From Pisaster brevispinus (Eukaryota; Echinodermata; Asteroidea; Forcipulatida; Asteriidae), in contig JAMKCF010000004.1 of NCBI GenBank assembly GCA_023634235.1, positions 24,560,527 through 24,624,526 on the forward strand: DNA of 64,000 nt, written 5' to 3'. The notes beneath the pieces were generated by a model, which was given only the letters and a program-made list of their open reading frames with translations, was not told the origin of the DNA and did no database searches. Position numbers and translations under genes: made by a program. Shown here piece after piece: positions 55,201 through 61,039 of this stretch; the stretch's first letter is position 1, and each line of letters begins with the position of its first letter.

Positions 55201-58187
55201 CCTGAAAAGTGTAGTGAACTCCTTCTTTTCTTTCACTCACCTCCCTCGATGCCTTAATGGATCATTAAAATTTGTTAGATCTACGTAGAGATTTTTAGCG
55301 AGACAGGAACGAGTGTTGTCGATACAAGCAAGGGAGGCACCACCCTAAAAACAAAGCAAGCACAAAAGATTTCAGATGTCAACTGGGAAATTAAAATTTG
55401 CACTAAAACTCAAAGACAGGCTGGCCTAGTTTATGTATCATTGTAAAACCACAGTGGATGATATTGAATGGTCAGACAGTAGGAGGGTTGACTGTGTACA
55501 GTGTAGATTCTTTCACCACGCGATATAATTTTGCATTGTTTATCTATCATTCAAAAACCAAAGTTGATTATACTGAATGGTCAGGTAGTATTCGTACTTA
55601 GTACTCAACCTTGAGGACTACTCGAGCACCGTTACTAGCAGAATACTCGAATTTGAAGTCCACATGTGATACTTGATACCCAGTACTTGGTACTTGGCTA
55701 TTGGGATCAGTTTTTGGATATCAGAATACTCGGTACTCGGACACTAGCACTTGCAATGCTATTGTCTGTTTGCTAAAGTGCTGTGGTCTAAATGGAATGG
55801 CGTTATATAAAAGCCCAGTGTATGTATGTATGTATGTATACAGATAATACTCGATGGTACAAGTACTCATACTCGAGTGCTACTCGGCCACCCTGGTACT
55901 AGGTAGTAATTGATACTCAACTGAAAAGTTTTTGACTACAGCACTGTCAGGTAGTAAGAGGGTTGACTATGTACTGTGCAGATGCCTTCACCATGATACC
56001 ACACTGCAGTCACCCCTAGGTTATTAATTTATCATTCAAAACCCCAGTGGATGAGATTGAATGATCAGACAGTAGGAGGGTCGACTGTGTACTGTGCAGA
56101 TGCATTCACTGCATGATATCATATTGCGGGCTGCGTAGATTATCTACATGTATCATTCAAAACCACAGACTACGATATTGAATGATCAGACAGTAGGAGG
56201 GCTGACTGTGTACTGTATAGATGTAGTCACCACATATTAACATATTGGTGGTTATCTATCATTCAAAACCACGGCAATACTGACTGGTCAAACAGTAGGA
56301 GGGTCGACTGTGAACTGTACAGACACATTCACCACATGATATCGTATTGCAGACTAGCATAGTTTATCAATCATTCAAAACCAAAGAGGATGAGATTGAA
56401 TGGTCAGACAGTATGATGGTTTGAATCACACACAAAAATGAACAAACCTCTGTTTTAGGCAAGCACAGCTGATAGAAACCCTCCTCTAGTATCTTCTTGA
56501 CGTAACCAAAATCTCCTTCAATCCAGAACTGTTCCAGCTGATCTTCCTCAGTGCGGAACCTTGAGAAATACATTGGTTTAGAACTCTACATCTTAGTTTT
56601 GCAAGTAATTAAAGCTTACTTTTACTTTTGCAGTCTTTTGTTGTAAGGAGGGAGGTGTAGTCACTGCCATCAAGGATCTCTGAGCAAAGAAATCTCTGGT
56701 AAATTATCTTGAGGTTTTTAAAAGTGTTTTTTAAATAATTAAACTGAATGAAACCGAATTTTAAATTTATGGATTGTCTGCAGACTTAATATTAAGTTGG
56801 CGAAAAAATAATTAAGGCCTAATGGCCTCATGTTTCGACCCCAGCTGAAACTTTCTCAAAGGCCAAATGAGAAGCCTTTGATGGAGACTCTGCTAGGGTT
56901 GAAAATTCAGGCAATTCACTTTTTTATTGCAAATACTGTAGGTCAGTTTGGTTGCTAAGCAGTTTGAAACAGCTAATTACTTTTGTTTGTGATTATAGAG
57001 CAGGGTAGTATTTTCTTATTAGTAAATTGCACCTCTATGAGGTAAAAATTACTTTCTAAAGGATCACTTCCAGGGGCCTCCAAGGTATGAGGCCTCTGAG
57101 GTATGAGGCCTCTGAGGTATGAGGCCTCTGAGATAAGGGTATGAGGCTTCTGTTGTATGAGACCTCAGAAATATACAGCCTCTGAGGTATGAGGTCTCTG
57201 AGGCACAAGACCTCTGAGGTATGAGGTCTCTGAGGCACAAGACCTCTGTGGTATGAGGTCTCTGAGGCACAAGATCTCTGAGGTATGAGGCCTCTCGGTT
57301 CGAGGCCTCTGAGGTATGAGGCCTCCGACTGAAACTATGAGGCCTCTGTTGTATAAGACCTCAGAAATACAAGGCCTCCGAGGTATGAGGCCTCTCGGCT
57401 TGAGGCCTCTGAGGTATGAGGCCTCTGAGTGAGGTATGAGGCCTCTGAAACTATGAGGCCTCCGGTATGAGACTCATGTCCATTCTTACCATCCTAGGAG
57501 ATGTTTACCCATCTTGGGGTACCCAGACATATTCTCTCTTGTGCAGCCTGTCTCATAACCCCAACATGCTGACGAATCAACTTGGTCCTGTCATAAAAAA
57601 AAATAGATACTGTTACATTTGTCGGGGGGGGGGGGGGGGGGCACTGGGGGAGGCATGGACATCAAGTGGGGGGACACGTACCCCCTGTGCCCCCCTTGAT
57701 TATGCCACTGGTTACCCCGTCAGAAAATTCAGAGGTACCCTCCAAGATGCAGCTGGATGTGTTTGCTTGTGGGATAAGAAAATTATCCTTCTCCAATATC
57801 TATCTTAAGTCAAAGTCTATTCATCCTTGGTTTCTTTACCAAAACAAAATCCACAACAAGTTTCTGTTTTTCTACCTTATAAGGACAAGACATGTCCAGC
57901 CTACACGCCATGGCTTGGTCAGGCCGTCGGTTGAAGTAGTATCGGTAGTGGTCTGGATGGAGATTGGGATCTTGGAATGTAACACTCGACTCGCCATCTT
58001 CTTGTCTGGCGCCCTCTTCTTGTCTGGCGCCCTCTTCTTGTAGCGAGGCGACCATGTTGGAATTGGAATCGAAGGAAACTGGTTTGACATTGACGTTCGC
58101 AGCGGTTTCCATACTTGGATGGCTGGATGGAATTACGCATAGCACCAGTAAGACTGTTGGCAGTGTCTGGAAGACTTGGGATTTCAT
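46085..58187 (-). CDS. EOGT: EOGT, EGF-domain-specific O-GlcNAc transferase (whole coding span, 15 coding exons)
   Basis: This gene encodes the GT61-family enzyme that, from family knowledge, transfers GlcNAc from UDP-GlcNAc to Ser/Thr of EGF repeats (Notch and other extracellular proteins) in the ER lumen. I assembled 15 coding exons, all with GT donors and AG acceptors and continuous phase, giving 568 residues (the human protein is about 527). Seen in the product: a signal peptide (about 1-24); the ACWGYETGC region (111-119); GGHC (222-225); a [10 protein letters not shown] block (282-291); ILARKSKHR (408-416); the hallmark [17 protein letters not shown] (461-477); CNCEDTHCY (484-492); and a C-terminal RDEL, a KDEL-type ER retrieval signal. 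N307-V-T is a glycosylation sequon. The start is the first ATG after the acceptor at 58,202 and directly precedes the signal peptide. Introns hold SINEs and satellites. Identity is very secure; small boundary errors are possible. Confidence 0.95.
46425..46930 (+). repeat. Dispersed repeat of the tatggcgcac/agagttccagaggcggg type
   Basis: It starts after an aacaat microsatellite with cagcatttgtatggcgcact, then gagagttccagaggcgggg and aaaggctctatcacc, and ends near cgtagataaagcgctttc. A short relative (tatagcgccaaaatctat, aaggcgcttcacaaa) is at 52,085-52,175. Confidence 0.55.
47583..47685 (-). CDS. EOGT: EOGT coding exon 14 (residues 483-517)
   Basis: The 103-bp exon encodes [20 protein letters not shown] followed by MTWQ, matching [22 protein letters not shown]. 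The acceptor is gagcag and the donor gtaagt; it ends in phase 0. Confidence 0.94.
48097..48188 (-). CDS. EOGT: EOGT coding exon 13 (residues 453-483)
   Basis: The 92-bp exon encodes [20 protein letters not shown] then [10 protein letters not shown], the most recognisable GT61 signature. The acceptor is tttttacag and the donor gtaagt; it leaves AT to start the Ile483 codon. Confidence 0.95.
48310..48685 (+). mobile_element. tRNA-derived SINE in EOGT intron
   Basis: It has aagtggtctagtgcactgag, ctcaagctctggtgtttctg, ccttaagcaagacacttaac, cggtgtttctggaagtggct and a tail ending in a ttattattatta microsatellite. Confidence 0.85.
48925..48955 (-). CDS. EOGT: EOGT coding exon 12, a 31-bp micro-exon (residues 442-452)
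   Basis: Only 31 bp lie between acceptor tctccag and donor gtaggt. It supplies the last base of Asn442 and then [10 protein letters not shown]. This fills precisely the gap between VVEY and ITHNSD and keeps the reading frame, in the place of vertebrate ELGFLDQLR. Such a short exon would be missed by most ab initio predictors. Confidence 0.88.
49030..49470 (+). repeat. 104-bp tandem repeat, about 4 copies, in EOGT intron
   Basis: ccaacacca starts at 49,051, 49,156, 49,260 and 49,364, so the period is 104-105 bp. The units share ggactctgattatggtggta and cataatcagtttactag. The first copy is the most diverged. It lies just upstream (in gene direction) of the 31-bp exon. Confidence 0.92.
50029..50084 (-). 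CDS. EOGT: EOGT coding exon 11 (residues 424-442)
   Basis: A 56-bp exon encoding [18 protein letters not shown], matching LVNALKTVSTFEVQIVDY. The acceptor is tctttgtag and the donor gtgagt. It leaves two bases that complete Asn442 with the 31-bp exon that follows. Confidence 0.92.
50110..50445 (-). mobile_element. tRNA-derived SINE in EOGT intron, minus orientation
   Basis: On the minus strand it reads ctggcggagtggttaagagc, accagactcaagctctggtg and gtgtccttgagc, then tttcctcaggcttgcgagct and gaggcatccttggtttc. It is an uninterrupted relative of the SINE broken at 12.2-15.1 kb and defines that insertion site. Confidence 0.85.
50578..50649 (-). CDS. EOGT: EOGT coding exon 10 (residues 400-423)
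   Basis: A 72-bp phase 0-0 exon encoding [20 protein letters not shown], equivalent to the IRVTILARSTEYRKILNQ block of vertebrate EOGT. The acceptor is cgttacag and the donor gtgagg. Confidence 0.93.
50956..51095. mobile_element. MITE with ggggtcgatttcacaaag termini, in EOGT intron
   Basis: A 140-bp element with near-perfect inverted ends (ggggtcgatttcacaaag and ttttgtgaaatcgacccc) and an interior made of short taggactagtcc-like palindromes. It is related to 628-777. Confidence 0.85.
51326..51500. mobile_element. MITE, gggccc/tgcttaagc family, in EOGT intron
   Basis: The ends gggcccaatttcgtagagct and agctctatgaaattgagccc are inverted repeats. It lies in the intron between coding exons 9 and 10 and does not touch a splice site. 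Confidence 0.8.
51688..51846 (-). CDS. EOGT: EOGT coding exon 9 (residues 347-399)
   Basis: The largest internal exon (159 bp, phase 0-0). It encodes [20 protein letters not shown] followed by [12 protein letters not shown], matching [20 protein letters not shown]...VLHRLNI of vertebrate EOGT. The donor is gtgagt. Confidence 0.93.
52833..52925 (-). CDS. EOGT: EOGT coding exon 8 (residues 316-346)
   Basis: A 93-bp phase 0-0 exon encoding [14 protein letters not shown], comparable with the GDLFSDTWNAFTDYD stretch of vertebrate EOGT. The acidic DYD triplet I recall at this position in mammals reads NRP here. The donor is gtgagt after a run of six A's. Confidence 0.9.
53120..53350 (+). repeat. 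Same dispersed repeat in EOGT intron
   Basis: It has the hairpin gagaaatgtctcatgcatga/atcatttctc, gcgaatgctgtggccagag, cttcgctaaacttggatgga and gctgaaactttcacatgtga. It lies between coding exons 7 and 8. Confidence 0.65.
53488..53591 (-). CDS. EOGT: EOGT coding exon 7 (residues 281-315)
   Basis: This 104-bp exon encodes [18 protein letters not shown] and NVTIVMWDM, one of the best conserved blocks of GT61 proteins. A sequon, N307-V-T309, is present. The acceptor is aactaaag and the donor gtaagt; the exon ends in phase 0. Confidence 0.94.
53690..53965 (+). repeat. Same 120-bp satellite in EOGT intron 6
   Basis: It has gatattgaatggtcaaacag, taggagggttaac and tgtgtactgtgt motifs. Coding exons 4-6 lie between the two satellite blocks, so the satellite has spread to separate introns. 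Confidence 0.7.
53998..54104 (-). CDS. EOGT: EOGT coding exon 6 (residues 245-281)
   Basis: The 107-bp exon lies between acceptor ttcatcag and donor gtgaga. It encodes YGELKDFTP, then [17 protein letters not shown], matching the CDIVIEKPTYFMKLDAG core of EOGT. The Gly281 codon is split. Confidence 0.93.
54185..54445 (+). mobile_element. tRNA-derived SINE in EOGT intron
   Basis: The head tggccgagcggtcatgcaca, ggactcaagctctggcg and gggccgagtccagg (B box), then gtccttaagcaagacac and ctgtgtctggcagtggctgc, identify the family. The 3' part is truncated. Confidence 0.8.
54554..54661 (-). CDS. EOGT: EOGT coding exon 5 (residues 209-245)
   Basis: The 108-bp exon lies between acceptor cttaaag and donor gtgagt. 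It encodes [20 protein letters not shown], followed by RFSELQSW, matching the FFQSGEIGGHCKLD...PLQSW region of vertebrate EOGT. The split Trp245 codon joins the next exon. Confidence 0.92.
54960..55215. mobile_element. MITE-like element with ccacac/gtgtag ends, in EOGT intron
   Basis: The ends ccctttccacactatct and ccctgaaaagtgtagtg are loosely inverted. The interior repeats gggttaa/ttaaccc motifs. It abuts coding exon 4 on its donor side. Confidence 0.45.
55241..55344 (-). CDS. EOGT: EOGT coding exon 4 (residues 175-209)
   Basis: The 104-bp exon lies between acceptor tttttag and donor gtgagt. It encodes [14 protein letters not shown] and [10 protein letters not shown], equivalent to the [22 protein letters not shown] block of vertebrate EOGT. 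It ends with two bases of the Arg209 codon. Confidence 0.92.
55440..56440 (+). repeat. Satellite of about 120 bp in EOGT intron 3
   Basis: Repeated units contain gaatggtcagacagtaggag, ttgactgtgtactgtgcag, ttcaccacatgatatc and atcattcaaaaccac. The spacing varies around 115-130 bp, and the array is interrupted by unrelated sequence at about 55,600-55,960. The array stops within a few bases of coding exon 3. Confidence 0.85.
56448..56559 (-). CDS. EOGT: EOGT coding exon 3 (residues 137-174)
   Basis: The exon is 112 bp, follows acceptor ctcaag and ends at donor gtttgt. It encodes [20 protein letters not shown] and on to CLPKTE, matching the [20 protein letters not shown]...LCQPK segment of vertebrate EOGT. 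It ends in phase 0. The donor is GT but otherwise weak at positions +3 to +6. Confidence 0.92.
57065..57475 (+). repeat. 16-bp minisatellite (aggtatgaggcctctg) in EOGT intron 2
   Basis: More than 20 units of 14-17 bp with variants (gaggcacaagacctct, gaggcctctcgg). The array ends about 15 bp from the donor of coding exon 2. Confidence 0.93.
57490..57587 (-). CDS. EOGT: EOGT coding exon 2 (residues 105-137)
   Basis: This 98-bp exon lies between acceptor atgacag and donor gtaag. It encodes [15 protein letters not shown] and then [13 protein letters not shown], matching the CWGYEKSC...FGYP...GW part of vertebrate EOGT. It starts in phase 0 and leaves two bases (TG) that join the next exon to make Trp137. 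Its 3' end lies right beside a 16-bp minisatellite in the following intron. Confidence 0.92.
57620..57645 (+). repeat. Poly-G tract in EOGT intron 1
   Basis: About 18 consecutive G's lie 35 bases upstream of the acceptor of coding exon 2 (on the other strand, a C tract). Similar homopolymers occur at 9,726-9,743, 29,172-29,184, 32,768-32,782 and 52,311-52,325. Confidence 0.9.
57876..58187 (-). CDS. EOGT: EOGT coding exon 1 (residues 1-104)
   Basis: The exon opens with 14 untranslated bases after a pyrimidine-rich acceptor (exon start 58,201), then ATG. It encodes a signal peptide with a leucine/valine core, followed by a low-complexity stretch in which a six-residue EGARQE-like unit occurs about three times, and ends in [11 protein letters not shown], which matches the vertebrate EOGT ACRQDAHCPYK region. 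It ends in phase 0 at donor gtagaa. The EGARQE repeats probably account for part of the extra length over vertebrate EOGT. Confidence 0.93.
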
Positions 58188-58928
58188 GTTTGAAATGCAG
58201 TCTGAAAAATGAATAGAACAACATTTGAATAGACTTTTTGATTGCTTTTATATCACCAGTAACAATAGTCACACTTCAGATAGTTTAGTTTGTAAACTAC
58301 ATCTTCAACAAAAAGAGGCAAGTCTTGTTTGCCCCAATCCCCTCCCCCAGCACTTACATCAAACAGATGCCGAATTCAAGTTTTCTTGGTAAATAAGAAT
58401 AATTTACACTCTTTGTGGTAATAATACATTTGTTAAAAGTTGACAGTTAGACAGTAACTTTTAACTAAGTTTGTACACTCACCGCTTATTATTGTAGTTT
58501 TTAATTGACATAAATAAATAAAAAGTGGTGACAGTGTCTAACTAGACTACGTAGGGAATTAGCTGTGATAAACACAGCTCTTGTGGTCATGCATGTAATG
58601 TCCTTGGCCTTAGTTCAACCGTGGGGATGATCAAGGGTTACTGTTATCTCAACAATGTCATAATACTGTAGTCAGTAGCTCATCGAATCATAATGATAAT
58701 GTATTGCCATTAAAAATGTTTAAATATTTAAATGATATATAACCATTATCACTCAACTTCATCACACCAGGTGTATACTCAAAATTACAATAAAGTATTA
58801 CTATATAGATTGAGCATCAATGGAATGGTTGAATAAAGTATCTACCACAATCTCGTTAGGGCCTACTAGTCCTACATCACTGATCAGGGAAATGACAATG
58901 TCGGTGCTAAAACACAGTGACAGTTTTA

Positions 58929-59243
58929 CTAAGGGTCAACTCAGTCCGAAGTCAACTCAGTCCAAAGTCAACTCGGTCCGAAGTCAACTCGGTCCGAAGT
59001 CAACGCGTTCTGAACGGGAGCCACCCTATTTTGGGGGCATTGTAAAAACAGGCATGTTCCTTTTATCATATTTTTTACCTCCATGATAAACATGATAAAA
59101 CAAGCCCTACAAATTACCAAATTTCCAAAGCCTGAAAGCCTTCCCGGTCAACCACACTATATTTAAATTTTCGGACCGAGTTGACTTTGGACTGAGATGA
59201 CTTCGGACCGAGTGGAGTTGAACTGGGATCGAGTTGACCCTAA
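58929..59243. mobile_element. Foldback-like element with 16-bp arrays (gtcaactcagtccgaa)
   Basis: The left arm starts taagggtcaactcagtccg and holds five 16-bp units. The right arm (59,172-59,243) has the same units inverted and ends in gagttgacccta. The spacer is about 170 bp. It lies in the EOGT 5' intron. Confidence 0.7.
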
Positions 59244-59360
59244 TCCGTTACTAAATAGTAAATACTATTAATTTTAGTACTAATATTATTACTAGCAGTA
59301 GCACTTGTCAAGGGACTCAAATAAAGTAGCAATGTAGTGTAGCATAGGCATAGCATAGCA

Positions 59361-59420
59361 TACTCCTAGAACTACGAGGTTCGTAGCGGAACGAACCTCG
59401 TACAGTTCGAGGAGTAAGCA
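59361..59420. repeat. Imperfect hairpin of about 27 bp per arm
   Basis: tactcctagaactacgaggt and ttcgt face acgaacctcgtacagttcga and ggagta around a loop of 6 bp (agcgga). One substitution and a 1-bp difference interrupt the stem. Confidence 0.8.
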
Positions 59421-59616
59421 TTATAGGATAAGGATACATAAAACATAGCACGGTGCAGTAATCGGAATCCCCACCCCAGCCCAGTCAGTACAAATGATCG
59501 ACCCCAAATGATGGCTGGTTTTTAAATTTGTTATTTAAAAAAAAACATAACGTTGGGGCCTACCAATCATGAATCATCGAGTAACACATAAAAGAATAAA
59601 ATATGGCTTTTCTCAC

Positions 59617-59700
59617 CAAATCCACACCTCTTCCTGAAGAAGGCATGTGATTACCTCTTTTTGTACGCTCTTTTGACTATCGAGCGATCGTACCGGAAGT
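59617..59700 (-). other. Probable 5'UTR exon of EOGT
   Basis: Reading minus, this stretch ends in GATTTG|gtgaga, a good donor, and lies 1.4 kb upstream of the acceptor that precedes the EOGT ATG. There is no ATG-initiated frame of note. An ETS-like ACTTCCGG sits just upstream, near 59,690-59,700. The upstream limit is a guess; a transcript would be needed to fix it. Confidence 0.45.
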
Positions 59701-59870
59701 CAACAAACTCTGTTGACCCCACCAAAGAACACAAATCCCCAAATCCCCGATCATGCCCCGGATAAACGATCGACATCAGTACCCGTGTGCATTTGGACCG
59801 TGTTTATAATAATCCCCGATCGGTCTGAAAAAATGCGTACCGCAAAACTAGCATAGCGCCCTCAGTTGTT
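59690..59870 (-). promoter_or_regulatory. Candidate EOGT promoter region
   Basis: This is the segment upstream of the probable EOGT first exon. It is richer in CpG than its surroundings (several cgatcg and ccgg sites) and contains an ACTTCCGG ETS-type site on the minus strand. No TATA box is evident. The placement is inferred from the donor at 59,617. Confidence 0.3.
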
Positions 59871-60699
59871 CCGTTCAGGAAATCCAGTTGTGATGATAAT
59901 AGTTTCCAACTTTGCTCAGAGAGAAGGCCTTACAATAATTAATATTATTTTTAAAAGATATGTAATAAAAATAAACAAAAAATCGAAAGTATATCATCAC
60001 AACCAATGCGACTTTTCGCCAGGCATGTCAGTTGGTTGGTGCGATTTTTATTTCAGTTAAATTCCGAAGTTTGCCTTTAGTTGACCTTATAAATGACCAC
60101 CTTTGCGAAGGCAGTACACCGTAGTACCATGACCTTTAAACAAGTTGATTGCAATTTTTTTTTATTTGATTATTTTGGCAGACTTGTTAGGAATTAAGAA
60201 TTACACAATAAAGATACAATGTTTGCTGAAGATTGCACACACAAATGTAAATACTATAATTTCCAATGGTGGGGCTTAACTTGCATTTTGATATGAATAA
60301 AATAAATAAATAAGTGATTAAATGAAGAAAAACAATATATAAAAACTGAATTAACCATTACAACATTTTGAAGATACAATTATTTAAATAGAAACCAGTA
60401 TTTAGTTTTAAATTATGGTTCTCCACACGGTATTTTAATTTGTAGGTTCCAAGAACTTTGTGCCCCCCCCCCAAAAAAAAAAATAACCCGCCCCAGCATT
60501 TTTGCACCCCCGCCTTGGCCGTTCTGCTTGGGTCTACCTTTCTTCCATGGATCTACTAACTAAACCCCACCAACCAAAACCTTACATTTTGGACGTTTTT
60601 TGTTTCTTTTTGAAAATATCTTCTAAATGGCACGAAATTACTCTTTTCTCGTTGATAAACAAAATTTTCTTTGAAATGATTTTGCTATTTGAAATTAGC

Positions 60700-60830
60700 A
60701 TAAACGTCTGCTCTCAGGTGAGCGCACCAATCAAAACATTTCTAATGCGTCGGCAAGCCAATGACGTCATAGATAACCAATCAAAATGCAGTAGTCAGCT
60801 TAGCCATGCAAATTTTTGATGCGCAGCTAA
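60700..60830 (+). promoter_or_regulatory. Candidate promoter of a plus-strand gene leaving the window
   Basis: Three CCAAT-type motifs (near 60,727, 60,757 and 60,776) surround a perfect CRE palindrome, TGACGTCA, near 60,762-60,769. A consensus splice donor follows about 170 bp later. The arrangement is typical of a TATA-less housekeeping promoter. It faces away from EOGT, about 1.1 kb from that gene's likely first exon. Confidence 0.4.
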
Positions 60831-60935
60831 ATTTTTGTCCCGCTGCAGAAAATTCAGGTTCCAGAGAAGGTCACGAACTCTGACCTTTTAATTCACATTT
60901 CTGCCGTTGTTTTCGTCCAATTTTACCCTAAAAAG
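60830..60935 (+). other. Probable 5' exon of an unidentified plus-strand gene
   Basis: The stretch ends in AAAAG|gtgagtag, a near-perfect donor, downstream of CCAAT and CRE motifs. It has no useful ATG frame, so it would be 5'UTR. A second possible exon at about 61,010-61,034 carries ATGGCGAAACCCG|gtgagt (M-A-K-P). No further exons were recognised before the window ends. Confidence 0.35.
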
Positions 60936-61039
60936 GTGAGTAGAATACATCTTTCTTACGTATTTGTGTTCCTTATTTCATTTACTGTCATTCTGGTGAT
61001 TTTTCAACGAGAAAAGTGTCTTGAAAATGGCGAAACCCG

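Noticed and set aside
57467..58043. Plus-strand frames of 113 and 125 codons across the EOGT first coding exon
   Set aside because: They are antisense to a clearly coding exon and to a poly-G intron tract.
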